From Roseibium aggregatum (GTDB lineage: Bacteria > Pseudomonadota > Alphaproteobacteria > Rhizobiales > Stappiaceae): a stretch of 64,000 bases of DNA. The position numbers and the translations under genes are program-made. Shown here one piece after another: positions 1 to 8,566 of this stretch (position 1 is the first letter of the stretch; every line of letters starts with the position of its first letter). The notes beneath the pieces were generated by a model. The model saw nothing but the letters and a program-made list of their open reading frames with translations, did not search any database and was not told the origin of the DNA. The stretch covers positions 372,001 to 436,000 of the forward strand of contig NZ_JAEKJZ010000003.1 in NCBI RefSeq assembly GCF_017309185.1. Direction: 5' to 3'.

Positions 1-1
1 C

Positions 2-127
2 AACGGGGCGGTCGCGGAAGAACTCTGGCGCAAGACGAAGCCGAAGGCCGTTGCCGAAGAAACGGACATCAGCTGCCTGAAAAACTCGGCCTCAGGAAAC
101 GTGTTCTGTTACAGGCGCGTCTATTGA
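2..127 (+). CDS. C-terminal end of an unidentified protein (cut by window start)
   Basis: The frame beginning at base 2 is open from the window edge to a TGA at 125-127 and encodes 41 residues. The tail contains two cysteines and ends in CYRRVY. It runs toward the minus-strand caspase gene that starts its 3' end at 161, so the two genes converge with about 33 bases between them. There is too little sequence to name a family. The open frame plus the sensible spacing make a real 3' end plausible, but it could be chance. Confidence 0.4.
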   Translation, partial: NGAVAEELWRKTKPKAVAEETDISCLKNSASGNVFCYRRVY

Positions 128-160
128 CAATTTCCGGATGCCCGAGATCCGGCACAGCTG

Positions 161-1606
161 CTAAGGCCGGATCTCGTACTCCTTGTAGCCCGCCGCCCAG
201 CTGACGCTGCGATTTGTGGTGTCTCCGGTCCAGACCGTGTTCAGGCGGCCGGAGATCTCCTTGATGAAGCCCATCTTGTCGTCGATCGGTTCGAATGTGC
301 CGTTTGCCGCGAGCAGATCCTCAAGGTCGACCCGGTCTTGCGTCACGATCGCCAGCAGCTTGCCGTTTCCCGCGGGGGCTTCGGCCACGAAGCTGAAGCC
401 GTAGGAGGGGTCGGGCACCGTCAGTGTCGAGTTGGCCCGGATCTTCCCGGTCTTGCCCGCCGCACGGTCTTCGTCGGTCGGGAACAGCAGGACGAGTTTG
501 CCCTCCGCCGTCAGGTCGAGCAGGGTGAGATAACCGTCGAGTTCGCTGGTCAGCTGAAACTGGACCTCGTCACCGATCTCATGCATGGCGCCAGGCAGGA
601 TCCGGACCGCGATCTTGTCCCGTTCGCGTTCCGGCAGAACGTCGGAGACGTCCTCGGAGCTGTCACCCGTGACCGTCTGGACCGGTTCGGCGGGCCGGAC
701 CGGCTGAAGAACGAAGGCTTCGTTGCGGGGACTGACATTCGGTGTGAACTGAAGCTCCCGGCATTGCTCGACGCCCTGGCACCAGGCTTCCGTCTTGGGA
801 CGCATGAAGTTGAGCAATTCCGCGGTCGTGATCCGGCCGTTGCCGTTCTGATCCGCCTGTCCGGAGGACAGCCCCTGGATGAGCGTCTGCGTGAAAATGC
901 CGGATCCGTTGGTTTCCCAGGCTAGTTGATGCGGCAGGGCCGCGGACAGGTTGAGGTGCGTGTCCACCTCTCGTGCAAGCGGTTCCACGTCGCGGGCGTC
1001 GGCGAAGAAGGTGGAAGACCCGGAGAAAGGGAGGTAGCGCGGCCTGGCGTCGATGCCGTCCTTCGCGAGTCCCGGGACGATATCGCGGTTGATGGTGCCG
1101 GAGTGACAGGAATCCGCGATCAGGATCACTTCGCGGCCCTTGAGCATGTTGAGAGCCCGCCCGATCTCGTCGTCGCTGAGCATGTCGCTCGCCTGGTCGC
1201 CGTTGCGGCCGAAATCAGTCGGTACGAAGGTCTCGTCCTTGCCGTCTTCCTCGTCTCCGCTGGTGTCCGGGATCTGCGAACCGTGGCCGGAGTAATAGAT
1301 GATCACCCGGTCGCCGGGCTGGGTCGCTCCGGGCAGCCAGCTCTGGATCGCATTCAGGATCTTCTGCTTGGAGGCGTCTCCATCGACAAGAATGCGGATG
1401 TCGGACTTGGAGAAACCCCAATAGCCTTCGAGGAATTGCGTCATCGCACGAACGTCGTTCGCGGGACCGCTCAGTTGCGCTTTCGGCGGCAGATAGGGGT
1501 ATTCGCCGGCGCCGATCAGCAGGGCCTTTTGCGCTGCCTGGGCCTGCGTTGCGCCAAGTCCCAGGCAAAGGCCGGCCGCGAGCGCTGCGGCTGAAAGGAA
1601 TTTCAC
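161..1606 (-). CDS. Exported metacaspase-like peptidase (C14) with C-terminal DUF4384-like domain
   Basis: A 481-aa protein that I read as a periplasmic or secreted caspase-fold cysteine peptidase. Residues 1-24 form a signal peptide ending AQA. The p20-like domain spans about 26-300 and has the catalytic His at 108 (YYSGHG) and Cys at 167 (ADSCHSGT). The acidic stretch GDEEDGKDE between them resembles metacaspases, which in known members cleave after Arg or Lys rather than Asp. Residues about 325-445 resemble DUF4384, a domain often fused to bacterial caspases. The start is GTG, supported by AAGGAG seven bases upstream. Its first bases overlap the stop of the preceding caspase gene as GTGA, so translation is probably coupled. 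It is the last gene of an OmpA-caspase-caspase operon. Substrate unknown. Confidence 0.85.
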   Translation of the reverse strand: MKFLSAAALAAGLCLGLGATQAQAAQKALLIGAGEYPYLPPKAQLSGPANDVRAMTQFLEGYWGFSKSDIRILVDGDASKQKILNAIQSWLPGATQPGDRVIIYYSGHGSQIPDTSGDEEDGKDETFVPTDFGRNGDQASDMLSDDEIGRALNMLKGREVILIADSCHSGTINRDIVPGLAKDGIDARPRYLPFSGSSTFFADARDVEPLAREVDTHLNLSAALPHQLAWETNGSGIFTQTLIQGLSSGQADQNGNGRITTAELLNFMRPKTEAWCQGVEQCRELQFTPNVSPRNEAFVLQPVRPAEPVQTVTGDSSEDVSDVLPERERDKIAVRILPGAMHEIGDEVQFQLTSELDGYLTLLDLTAEGKLVLLFPTDEDRAAGKTGKIRANSTLTVPDPSYGFSFVAEAPAGNGKLLAIVTQDRVDLEDLLAANGTFEPIDDKMGFIKEISGRLNTVWTGDTTNRSVSWAAGYKEYEIRP

Positions 1607-3204
1607 GGCTGTTCTCCTTTGTGGGAATAAAGTCCGATCCAGTCGAGGCCGAAAGACTGGCCTTTCAGGACATGGCCGAAATCCTGGGCCAGGGCGGCGA
1701 GGTCCCCTGTTGCCTCCGCCGTTTTGACGGCGTCGACGAGACCGGGCTCAAGACGGCCGGTGGTGATCGCGATCAGGTGGTCCGCGCCGAAGGGAGCGAT
1801 CACCTCGGAACGGAATTTCTCCGTTCTTCCGGCGCGCAGCCTGCCGGAGGCCAGGCCGGAACCGCCTTTACGGACGGGGCCGACGAGCTGGATTTCGCCG
1901 GAAGAGGCCAGGTTGAAGAGCACGACATTCTCCTGTGACGGCGACTGGATGGAGAAGGTGACCCGTTCGCCCTCGTAATATGTCCGGCTGCCTTTGGAGA
2001 GGTTCAGCGCCGGGTTTTCCGTGGACGTGATGCCCGACAGAAACTGGATGAAGCGCCACTTGTCGACAACCGGCTGGAGGACCTTCGCCGTGAGTTCCTT
2101 CGGCAGGTCCGCCACCTTGTCGCCGGTCTTGTAAAGGAGCGCGCCGGTTTCGCCGTCGACAACCAGGTCGGCATCCTCCCTGCGCCCGGCGGGGCGGATA
2201 CCCGTGAGGTCGGGCAGAGCCGTGCTTGCGCCGGCGAATACAGACAGGACCGGTAGTTCGAAGACGGCCGGCGCGGTCCCGGCTGTTTCGTTCAGGTCGA
2301 TTTCCAGATCGCGCGAACCGGCATTGACCTCCGGTCTCTGGCGGCGCTCGGTGTGGCGCGTTACGGAACGGTTGACGAAGCTTTTCAGTTCGGCGGTGTT
2401 GAGCACCCGGTCGCCGTCCCGGTCGGCGTTGCCTTCCAGGGCGCGGGAAAAGGCATAGGAAAGGGCGCCGCGCGACTGGTCGTCGATGCGGATTTCCTGG
2501 GTAACCTTGTTGCGGTCCTGGGCGTAAACCCAGATCACGTGCTCAAGGGACGCTTCGTCTACCTCGCCCAGGGATTTTACCCTGTCGGCGACGTGGTCCT
2601 GGGCGGGATCGACCCTGACGTCGGCGACCCTGAGGCTGACATCCGTTCCAGGTGCGAGGTCCCGTGTCATGCCGCCGGCGAAGCAACTGTCGGCGACAAA
2701 GACCACGGTGGCCTCTTTTTCCTCAGCGAGCATGTGGCCGATCTCGTTGTCGACGATGCGCTCGTTGACGCCCGCACCGCTTTCGGCAAATCCCGCCAGA
2801 AGGAACATGTTGTCCATGTCCTCGTGCCCCGGAACGATGGCCTCCTGACGTGCGCCGTGACCGGCATAGTGAAAGACCAGCGTATCGCCTTCCCGGGCCA
2901 GCGCGGTGAGCAGCTGCCAGGATGCAAAGATGTTTTCGCGTGTCGCCTCGCCGTCGGTCAGCAGGATGATCTTCTCCGCGCCCAGACCTTCAAGTGTCTT
3001 TGACACATCCTTCGCGTCGTTGACCGCACCCGACAGGTCGTTCAGGTGGTCGTAGGTATCGATCCCGACAACTAGGCCGTAAAGCGCTCCCGCGGAAGCA
3101 GGCAGGGGCGCGAGGAGCGATGCGGCCAGAAGGGACGCGCCGAGAGAGGCGCGTTTCCAGAACGCGATCAAGGTCGGAGACTGTGTCATGAAGGAACCGG
3201 ACAT
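1603..3204 (-). CDS. Exported caspase-family protein (C14) with C-terminal DUF4384-like domain
   Basis: A 533-aa paralogue of the downstream caspase. An N-terminal hydrophobic segment (about residues 20-38, ending PASA) looks like a signal peptide. The caspase core runs about 40-285, with His116 in HYAGHG and Cys174 in ADSCFAGG, so both catalytic residues are kept. The C-terminal part (about 395-520) carries the DUF4384-like strand pattern, for example VVLFNLASSGEIQLVGP. It starts seven bases after the OmpA gene stop and shares a 4-base overlap with the next caspase, so the three are one operon. The Met at residue 6 is an alternative start. The active site lacks the acidic metacaspase loop seen in its neighbour, so specificity probably differs. 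Confidence 0.83.
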   Translation of the reverse strand: MSGSFMTQSPTLIAFWKRASLGASLLAASLLAPLPASAGALYGLVVGIDTYDHLNDLSGAVNDAKDVSKTLEGLGAEKIILLTDGEATRENIFASWQLLTALAREGDTLVFHYAGHGARQEAIVPGHEDMDNMFLLAGFAESGAGVNERIVDNEIGHMLAEEKEATVVFVADSCFAGGMTRDLAPGTDVSLRVADVRVDPAQDHVADRVKSLGEVDEASLEHVIWVYAQDRNKVTQEIRIDDQSRGALSYAFSRALEGNADRDGDRVLNTAELKSFVNRSVTRHTERRQRPEVNAGSRDLEIDLNETAGTAPAVFELPVLSVFAGASTALPDLTGIRPAGRREDADLVVDGETGALLYKTGDKVADLPKELTAKVLQPVVDKWRFIQFLSGITSTENPALNLSKGSRTYYEGERVTFSIQSPSQENVVLFNLASSGEIQLVGPVRKGGSGLASGRLRAGRTEKFRSEVIAPFGADHLIAITTGRLEPGLVDAVKTAEATGDLAALAQDFGHVLKGQSFGLDWIGLYSHKGEQP

Positions 3205-3211
3205 AGTTTGA

Positions 3212-4198
3212 TCATTTCAGCACGAATTCCACCCGACGGTGCGCCTGGTTGCGGACGTCCTCGCTGTAAAGAGAGGGATCGTCAAAGCGGAAAGGCTGGG
3301 CCTCTCCCATGCCGACAACCTCGATCGAGCCCGCATAGCCGCTTGCCTGCAAGGCGCGGCGGATGGCCTCCGCCCGTTTCAGCGAAAGCTGAACATTATA
3401 GGCGTCGGACCCGACGGGGTCCGTATGGCCTATCACCTGAATGTCCGGCGCACCCTGCTTTATCAAGGCCTTTTGCGCGTCCTCGAAACTGGTTCTGCCG
3501 GTTTCCGTCATCACGTCCCGGTCGTAGACGAACTGGATCGGCACCAGGGTTTTCTTGCGTCCGTAGCCGCGCGTCTGGAAACTGTATTGCGAAATGGACT
3601 GGCCGCTGCGCGTCACCGGGATCTTGATGTCGCTCGGGTCGGTCGAAATCTGCGCGACCACGACGGCCATTTCGTCGAGGCGGTCTCTCAGGCGCGCGAT
3701 CATCGCATGCTCCGGTTCCGCCGGTGTCAATTCCTCGTCGTCCACCAGACCGAGGGCTTCCTGGTAAGCCTTCAATGCGGGAACGGCTTGCCTTTGCTTG
3801 CGATAGATCTCTCCCAGGAGAAAGGAGATTCGCCAGTGGCTGCCGAATTCCTGCAGATCGAAAAGCCCCTGTTTCAGCTGCTCGGGATCGCCGCCAAATC
3901 CGTCGAGGTCCTGAAACGGAGCCAGCGCATCGAGGCGGGCCTCGATGATTTGCTTGCCGATGTTTTCGACGACTGCGCCGTCGCAATCGCTGTCGTTGAA
4001 AGCCTGATCGTAAACCCGGGCGCGGTCCTCGTGGGACGCGCTCAGCGGCAGGTTGCGCCAGGCTTCCTCGACCTTTGCACAGTCGATCAGCTGGGCGTTG
4101 GCGCCGACGGTGAAAAGGGGAAGGAGGAATGTGACGATGGCGGCACGGCGAAGAACTTTGTAGGGCACGTTTTCAGTCCGGTTTACGCAATTCAACAT
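3212..4198 (-). CDS. OmpA-family envelope protein
   Basis: About 328 aa with an N-terminal export signal (hydrophobic run AAIVTFLLPLFTVGANA) and a C-terminal OmpA domain over roughly the last 110 residues, including GHTDPVGSDAYN, LSLKRAEAIRRAL and AHRRVEFVLK. OmpA domains bind peptidoglycan diaminopimelate non-covalently. The middle region contains helical segments (about 60-170) that could be TPR-like. I chose the ATG at 4198 because it lies closest to the signal sequence and has GGAG upstream; an ATG at 4219 would add seven residues. It is the first gene of the operon with two exported caspases, so it may anchor or recruit them at the cell wall, which is inference. Confidence 0.8.
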   Translation of the reverse strand: MLNCVNRTENVPYKVLRRAAIVTFLLPLFTVGANAQLIDCAKVEEAWRNLPLSASHEDRARVYDQAFNDSDCDGAVVENIGKQIIEARLDALAPFQDLDGFGGDPEQLKQGLFDLQEFGSHWRISFLLGEIYRKQRQAVPALKAYQEALGLVDDEELTPAEPEHAMIARLRDRLDEMAVVVAQISTDPSDIKIPVTRSGQSISQYSFQTRGYGRKKTLVPIQFVYDRDVMTETGRTSFEDAQKALIKQGAPDIQVIGHTDPVGSDAYNVQLSLKRAEAIRRALQASGYAGSIEVVGMGEAQPFRFDDPSLYSEDVRNQAHRRVEFVLK

Positions 4199-4417
4199 GT
4201 CTGAAAGTTTCTCCGGCATTAGCGTAATATTGCTAAAAATATATTTATTATCCGTAATTTACTTCTTTTGGCTGCGGCCGGAGGATCCGTTTCGCCCATA
4301 TCGCCTCAAATTTGTCTTCAAGTCAAAATCCCGGTTGCCTGCGAAGTGCTTTTTTCGTTTCTTAACGTCCGGAAAAGATACTGATGCAAACAAGATTGAG
4401 GCGATTTTCAGAGTGCC
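4199..4417. promoter_or_regulatory. AT-rich divergent promoter region between two caspase transcription units
   Basis: The segment between the OmpA-caspase-caspase operon (minus) and the third caspase gene (plus) is markedly AT-rich at about 4225-4262 compared with the surrounding GC-rich coding DNA. That is what a shared divergent promoter would look like. I cannot assign specific -35 and -10 boxes with confidence. Confidence 0.45.
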
Positions 4418-5701
4418 ATGACAGTTCAAAGTTCTTTTTTCTGCGGTACGCGCTCGCAGTGCGCGGTTCCGGGCGCGGTTTCGGGTGCGAAAGCCGCCTG
4501 GCTTTCAGCCTTCGCGGTTTTCTGGTTTGCAATCCTCGCGCTGACCGGCGGCGCCGTTGCCGCCGAACAGCGTTTCGCCCTGGTGATCGGGAATTCCGGC
4601 TATGAGAAGATTGGCCGTCTTGCCAATCCCGCCAACGACGCCGACCTGGTCGCAAAATCGCTCGAGGCGGTCGGCTTCGAGGTTGCCGTTCATTACGATC
4701 TTGATGAAGAAACCATGGGTCAGGCGCTCGACGATCTCGCCGACCGGGCGCCTGAGCTCGATGTCGCCGTGCTTTATTTCGCGGGCCACGGCATCCAGAA
4801 GGACGGCGAGAACTATCTGATCCCGGTGGACGCGCAATTGCGGTCGCCGACCGCGATCGAGAGGGAAACCGTGAGCCTGCGTTCCTTCATGGAGGTGATG
4901 GAGGAAGTCCCGATCAGTCTCCTGTTCCTCGATGCCTGCCGCAACAATCCCTTCGCCGAGGAGTTGCTGACCCAGGCCTCCTCCGAAGGCCGGTCGGCGG
5001 GGATCACGCGTGGTCTTGCCCCGATCCGCACGGTCGGGGACATGCTGGTCACCTTCGCCACGCTGCCGAATTCGGTGGCCAAGGACGGGTCGGGGCAGAA
5101 TTCCCCCTTCGCCAAGTCGCTTGCGCGTCACATGAAGACGCCGGACGCGGAAGTGTCGGTTCTCATGAAACGCGTGACCCGGGACGTGATGGCGGAAACG
5201 GACGGCGACCAGCGGCCGCAGCAGCTGTCGCAGATGCAGACGGAGTTCTATTTCGAACGCACAGCGGCTTCCGCCCCGGTTAAGGACGATTTGCAAACCC
5301 TGCTTGCCGTTTATCCGGGCTCCGTGACGGTCGGTGAGGAAGTCTCCGTGCTGGCCGACGTGCCGCGAAAGTGCCTCCCGAATTTCTTCAATATCTCGCC
5401 GTCGAGCAAGGTAACGCCGATCCCGGCGCAGTTCTTCAAGACGGTCGAACTCGGCGGCGGACAGGTCCGCTACGAGATTTCGCCCGGCTCCAGATACGGC
5501 CTCATCGTTCAGGATCAGGACGAAAAGGGCGCGAACCGGATCGGTTTCTTCTGCTCCCTGGGGACAGCCCTTTCGGACGACATGAAGCGCGAGGTGCTCC
5601 GCCGTATCAACGGGCAGCTTGCAAGCAATGAACTGTCGGGAACGATCGGCTCGGCGCCCGAAGCGGTCGCCTATCATTTCGCCGAATTCAAGATCAACTG
5701 A
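4418..5701 (+). CDS. Exported caspase-family protein (C14), DACR type
   Basis: A 427-aa protein. A hydrophobic segment at about 27-49 ending AVAA is a signal peptide or N-terminal anchor. The caspase p20 domain spans about 51-285. His124 lies in YFAGHG and Cys174 in LDACRNNPF, the signature of the large bacterial family annotated as caspase-domain proteins; the other two caspases here have ADSC instead. The remaining 130 residues are a beta-rich domain without a family I recognise. It is transcribed divergently from the other caspase operon. The N-terminus before residue 27 contains two cysteines and may be shorter in reality. Confidence 0.82.
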   Translation: MTVQSSFFCGTRSQCAVPGAVSGAKAAWLSAFAVFWFAILALTGGAVAAEQRFALVIGNSGYEKIGRLANPANDADLVAKSLEAVGFEVAVHYDLDEETMGQALDDLADRAPELDVAVLYFAGHGIQKDGENYLIPVDAQLRSPTAIERETVSLRSFMEVMEEVPISLLFLDACRNNPFAEELLTQASSEGRSAGITRGLAPIRTVGDMLVTFATLPNSVAKDGSGQNSPFAKSLARHMKTPDAEVSVLMKRVTRDVMAETDGDQRPQQLSQMQTEFYFERTAASAPVKDDLQTLLAVYPGSVTVGEEVSVLADVPRKCLPNFFNISPSSKVTPIPAQFFKTVELGGGQVRYEISPGSRYGLIVQDQDEKGANRIGFFCSLGTALSDDMKREVLRRINGQLASNELSGTIGSAPEAVAYHFAEFKIN

Positions 5702-5713
5702 ACCAGGCCCTTC

Positions 5714-5733
5714 TGGACCGGCTTGCCGGTCCA
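5714..5733. terminator. Perfect 8-bp hairpin after the third caspase gene
   Basis: The arms tggaccgg and ccggtcca enclose a CTTG loop, 13 bases after the stop codon at 5701. No T-run follows, so it is either a factor-dependent terminator or mRNA 3'-end structure, or the edge of the larger palindromic repeat next to it. A similar GGCTTACCGGTCC string recurs near 5974, which favours the repeat interpretation. Confidence 0.4.
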
Positions 5734-5755
5734 GTGGGACCGTCGACGACTTCTC

Positions 5756-5946
5756 GGATCGTCATTCCGGACAAGTGAGGCGTTAGCCGAACGCAGATCC
5801 GGAATCCAGAAATCTTTGCGCCGAAGGCGCTCGATTCCGAAATCAAAACAAACAGATATAAGAATTGGAGCTCGTTGCCGCTCGCGCTGATTTCTGGCTT
5901 CCGGATCTGCGCGCAGCTTTGCTGCACTTGTCCGGAATGACGGTCC
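5756..5946. repeat. Pair of about 58-bp inverted repeat arms (intergenic palindromic element)
   Basis: Arm 1 (5756-5814) and the reverse complement of arm 2 (5889-5946) match closely. They share GTCATTCCGGACAAGTG, GCAGATCCGG and CCAGAAATC, differing mainly in a short central stretch. They are separated by about 74 bases. The element fills the space between the convergent third caspase and the second OmpA gene. I recall similar GTCATTCCGGA repeats scattered in alphaproteobacterial genomes, which would make this a REP/MITE-like family member. No transposase is visible. Confidence 0.7.
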
Positions 5947-5997
5947 GAGGGGCGGTCAGCCGTCCGACGAGAGCGGCTTACCGGTCCCGTTTCGAAG

Positions 5998-6672
5998 TCA
6001 TTTCACCGGAACGAGCACGAGCTGAACCCGCCGGTTCTGTTCGCCGAACGGATCGGAGGCGTCCTTGAGCTTGGAAGCTCCCATGCCCGAGGCGATGACG
6101 CGCTGGTCCGGCAGGCCCGCGCTGGCGGTGACGAAAGTGGCAACCGCCTGGGCGCGTTTTTGCGACAGCGCCATATTGTACTCGTCGCTGCCCTTGGCGT
6201 CGGTGTGCCCAAGCAGCAGGAAGCGGTAGTTCCGGAACTTGTCCTGGCTGAGCACGCGCGAGAGTTCGGCGATCTTGATGAGCTGGTCGGGGCGCAGGTT
6301 GGCCGAGTTGTAGTCGAACAGAATTTCCATATCGATCGACGGCAGCGGATCGGCGGCGGCGGTGACCGGTGCGCCGCCGGTCGAGGACTGGCTGTCCGAG
6401 ACCTCCTCGCGGTCGACAATGCCGAGATTGACCACGTCGTCCAGCGAGAACGAGGTGTTGGACTTGTATTCGGAATTGTCGCAGGCGGTCGGGTCGAGCA
6501 GGCATTTTTCCATGTCCGAGCCGCCGGATGCGTCTTCACCGGCACCGCGAGAGGCGGTGGCCGCCGGCGCGGGATCGGACCCCAGATCGAAATCCTCCAG
6601 CGTGATGGTGGATTGGGCCATCGCAGGCAAGGATAAACTCAGGATGGCAAGGGAGACCGCAACAAACTTCAT
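5998..6672 (-). CDS. OmpA-family envelope protein (second)
   Basis: A 224-aa exported protein. Residues 1-20 form a clear signal peptide ending AMAQ. Residues about 21-100 are low-complexity and acidic with two cysteines (CLLDPTAC), possibly a disulfide. The OmpA domain fills about 108-224, with FDYNSANLRPDQ, GHTDAKGSDEYNMALSQKRAQAV and EQNRRVQLVLVPVK. It probably binds peptidoglycan in the periplasm. It stands alone, convergent to the third caspase and divergent from the ClpP-fold protease gene, so a functional link to the caspases is suggested only by proximity and repetition of the OmpA theme. Confidence 0.85.
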   Translation of the reverse strand: MKFVAVSLAILSLSLPAMAQSTITLEDFDLGSDPAPAATASRGAGEDASGGSDMEKCLLDPTACDNSEYKSNTSFSLDDVVNLGIVDREEVSDSQSSTGGAPVTAAADPLPSIDMEILFDYNSANLRPDQLIKIAELSRVLSQDKFRNYRFLLLGHTDAKGSDEYNMALSQKRAQAVATFVTASAGLPDQRVIASGMGASKLKDASDPFGEQNRRVQLVLVPVK

Positions 6673-6859
6673 ATGGAAAAATCCTGAACTTTATTTACCG
6701 TAGTTTCATGGACTTAGCAGCTTTAGTAACATAATTGAGGTAAGTCTTTCCAGAGGGAAAGGCAAACTAAAGCAAGGGTCATGGAGCTTGGTTAAGGCAC
6801 CATGAGACTGTGCCTTTCCCGGCCTGTCATTGTGAAAACCGAAAGCAAAGGCACCCTGC

Positions 6860-8482
6860 ATGTTTATTGGAATCTCAATACCGCTTTCGAGACGGCTTGT
6901 CGGCGGAACTGTTCTTGCGCTCGGTGCGCTTTTCCTCTCGCTCGGCGCTGGAAGCGTTGCGGAGGCGGCTGAAATACGCTTGCTCGACCGCAATCCGGCG
7001 GCGGGGCCGGGGTATGAGTTGCTGGATCTTGGAACGGTGACGGAACAGGCCTACCTGCATGCGACGGGCCTGGAAGACGGATTTACCTCCAAGGCGGAGG
7101 TCAAGGGTTCTTCGCTTGCCTATTTCGAAAACGGCATCGCGGGAGACGGGGCGCATACCTACGAGACGCTGCATATCGTTCCGGCGTGGGGCGGCCTCAA
7201 AACCGGACGGGTCATCTCCATCGAAGGCCAGATCGAAAAGGGAGATCTGGAAAAGCTCAAGACGCTGGTCGAAACCGCATCGTTTTCGGAGTGCCTGAAA
7301 CCGGGTTACTGCCCGTATAACAACATTATCATGCTCAACAGCCCGGGCGGCAGTCTGCGGGAGGGACTTGAGCTTGGAAAATATATCGCCAGCCAGAACT
7401 TCATCACACTGCTGCCGGAAAACGCGATTTGCGAATCCGCCTGCTCCCTGGTCTTTCTGGGCGGCTACACGCGCTACGAGGGCTTTTTCTTTCCGCGCCG
7501 GTTCGCGCATGAAACCGCCCGGTTGGGCATCCACCAGCCGTTCATCCAGTTGCCGGAGGGCAACTACCGGTCGGCCGAGGTCAACCAGGTGGTGCGCACC
7601 ATCAACCAGGGTTTCATCGAGGTCACCGACTACCTGATCGATACGGGTATCGGAATCGGTTTCCTGCGCAACATGTACAAGACCAAGCCGACCTCCATGT
7701 ATCGTCTGTCCGTGTCTGAACTGGCGGCGGAAAACATCTTCGTGGTCGGGCGGCCGTCGCAACTGACGGAACTGAGCCGTGGCCAGATGCTGACTTACTG
7801 CGCGAACATCTACCAGAGCAAATACAACCGCGTATCGCCTGAATTGCTGGCCAATCTGCAATCCAGCGAGAGCGCCTTCCTGACATTCGTCACCGGCCAG
7901 AATTTCGTCTGTCTCGGTGTCAAGCAAAGCGCGGACGCACCCTGGAAGTCCTATGTGTGCGACGGCAAAAGCAAGTGCCTCCTGGCGGATTACGGTCAGG
8001 TGACCATCTTCGATCTGGAAGCGAAGGGTAAATTGAGCGGTTTCCGCAAGTCCGATCAGTCGGTCATTTACGGTGTGGCGACCGGCATCGACAACACCGA
8101 GGTCGGGTTGGCTCTCAAGGAGTATAACCACCGGGTGGCGCTGCTTCACTATATCCGGCTGTTCGCCAACAATATGGGGACCTTCGATACGACCTTTCGC
8201 GATATCCCCTCCAGTCAGATTGCCCGCAGCGTTCCGCAAGACTTCTGCGGTCAGGTGGACGAACACGACGCGGGCCTGGTCAGGAAGCTGCAGGCCTCGC
8301 TCAATGCCAACGGGATCGATGTCGGCAAGCCGGACGGGTCTCTTGGGCCGAACACCCGCAAGGGGATCAGAGCGTCCAACAACACACTCCTGAGCCGGAA
8401 CACGGAGACCGTGGATACGGTGCTCCTGAAGGCCCTTGGCATGCCGCAGCAAGATATTGCGACGCATGTCTTTTGCCAATGA
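6860..8482 (+). CDS. Exported ClpP/crotonase-fold serine protease-like protein with peptidoglycan-binding tail
   Basis: A 540-aa protein with an N-terminal signal or anchor segment (about residues 12-37, ending AEAA). Residues about 115-300 show the ClpP-like fold: MLNSPGGS at 159-165 forms the oxyanion-hole glycines, ESACS holds the likely nucleophile Ser193, and LGIHQPF holds the likely His225. These elements match the small periplasmic ClpP-like family rather than cytoplasmic ClpP. Residues about 470-515 resemble a PG_binding_1 domain (LVRKLQASLNANG ... DGSLGPNTRKGI). Cys pairs near 145-195 and in the middle region suggest disulfides in an oxidising compartment. Substrate unknown; envelope quality control is a reasonable guess. 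Confidence 0.75.
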   Translation: MFIGISIPLSRRLVGGTVLALGALFLSLGAGSVAEAAEIRLLDRNPAAGPGYELLDLGTVTEQAYLHATGLEDGFTSKAEVKGSSLAYFENGIAGDGAHTYETLHIVPAWGGLKTGRVISIEGQIEKGDLEKLKTLVETASFSECLKPGYCPYNNIIMLNSPGGSLREGLELGKYIASQNFITLLPENAICESACSLVFLGGYTRYEGFFFPRRFAHETARLGIHQPFIQLPEGNYRSAEVNQVVRTINQGFIEVTDYLIDTGIGIGFLRNMYKTKPTSMYRLSVSELAAENIFVVGRPSQLTELSRGQMLTYCANIYQSKYNRVSPELLANLQSSESAFLTFVTGQNFVCLGVKQSADAPWKSYVCDGKSKCLLADYGQVTIFDLEAKGKLSGFRKSDQSVIYGVATGIDNTEVGLALKEYNHRVALLHYIRLFANNMGTFDTTFRDIPSSQIARSVPQDFCGQVDEHDAGLVRKLQASLNANGIDVGKPDGSLGPNTRKGIRASNNTLLSRNTETVDTVLLKALGMPQQDIATHVFCQ

Positions 8483-8504
8483 CGATGGCTGAGGTCTGAC
8501 ATCG

Positions 8505-8535
8505 GACCCCCGCGTCGCCCTTGAACGCGGGGGTC
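8505..8535. terminator. Bidirectional hairpin terminator
   Basis: An 11-bp perfect stem, gaccccc gcgt against acgc gggggtc, encloses a 9-base loop between the convergent ClpP-fold gene (ends 8482) and the SH3 gene (ends 8567). It is followed on the plus strand by TGAAAACA rather than a clean T-run, so termination efficiency is uncertain. Confidence 0.7.
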
Positions 8536-8566
8536 TGAAAACACCTGAATGAAACGCAGCCCCGCG

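Noticed and set aside
5756..5946. Insertion sequence
   Set aside because: The arms enclose only about 74 bases, no transposase is encoded and no target duplication was seen; called a palindromic repeat instead.
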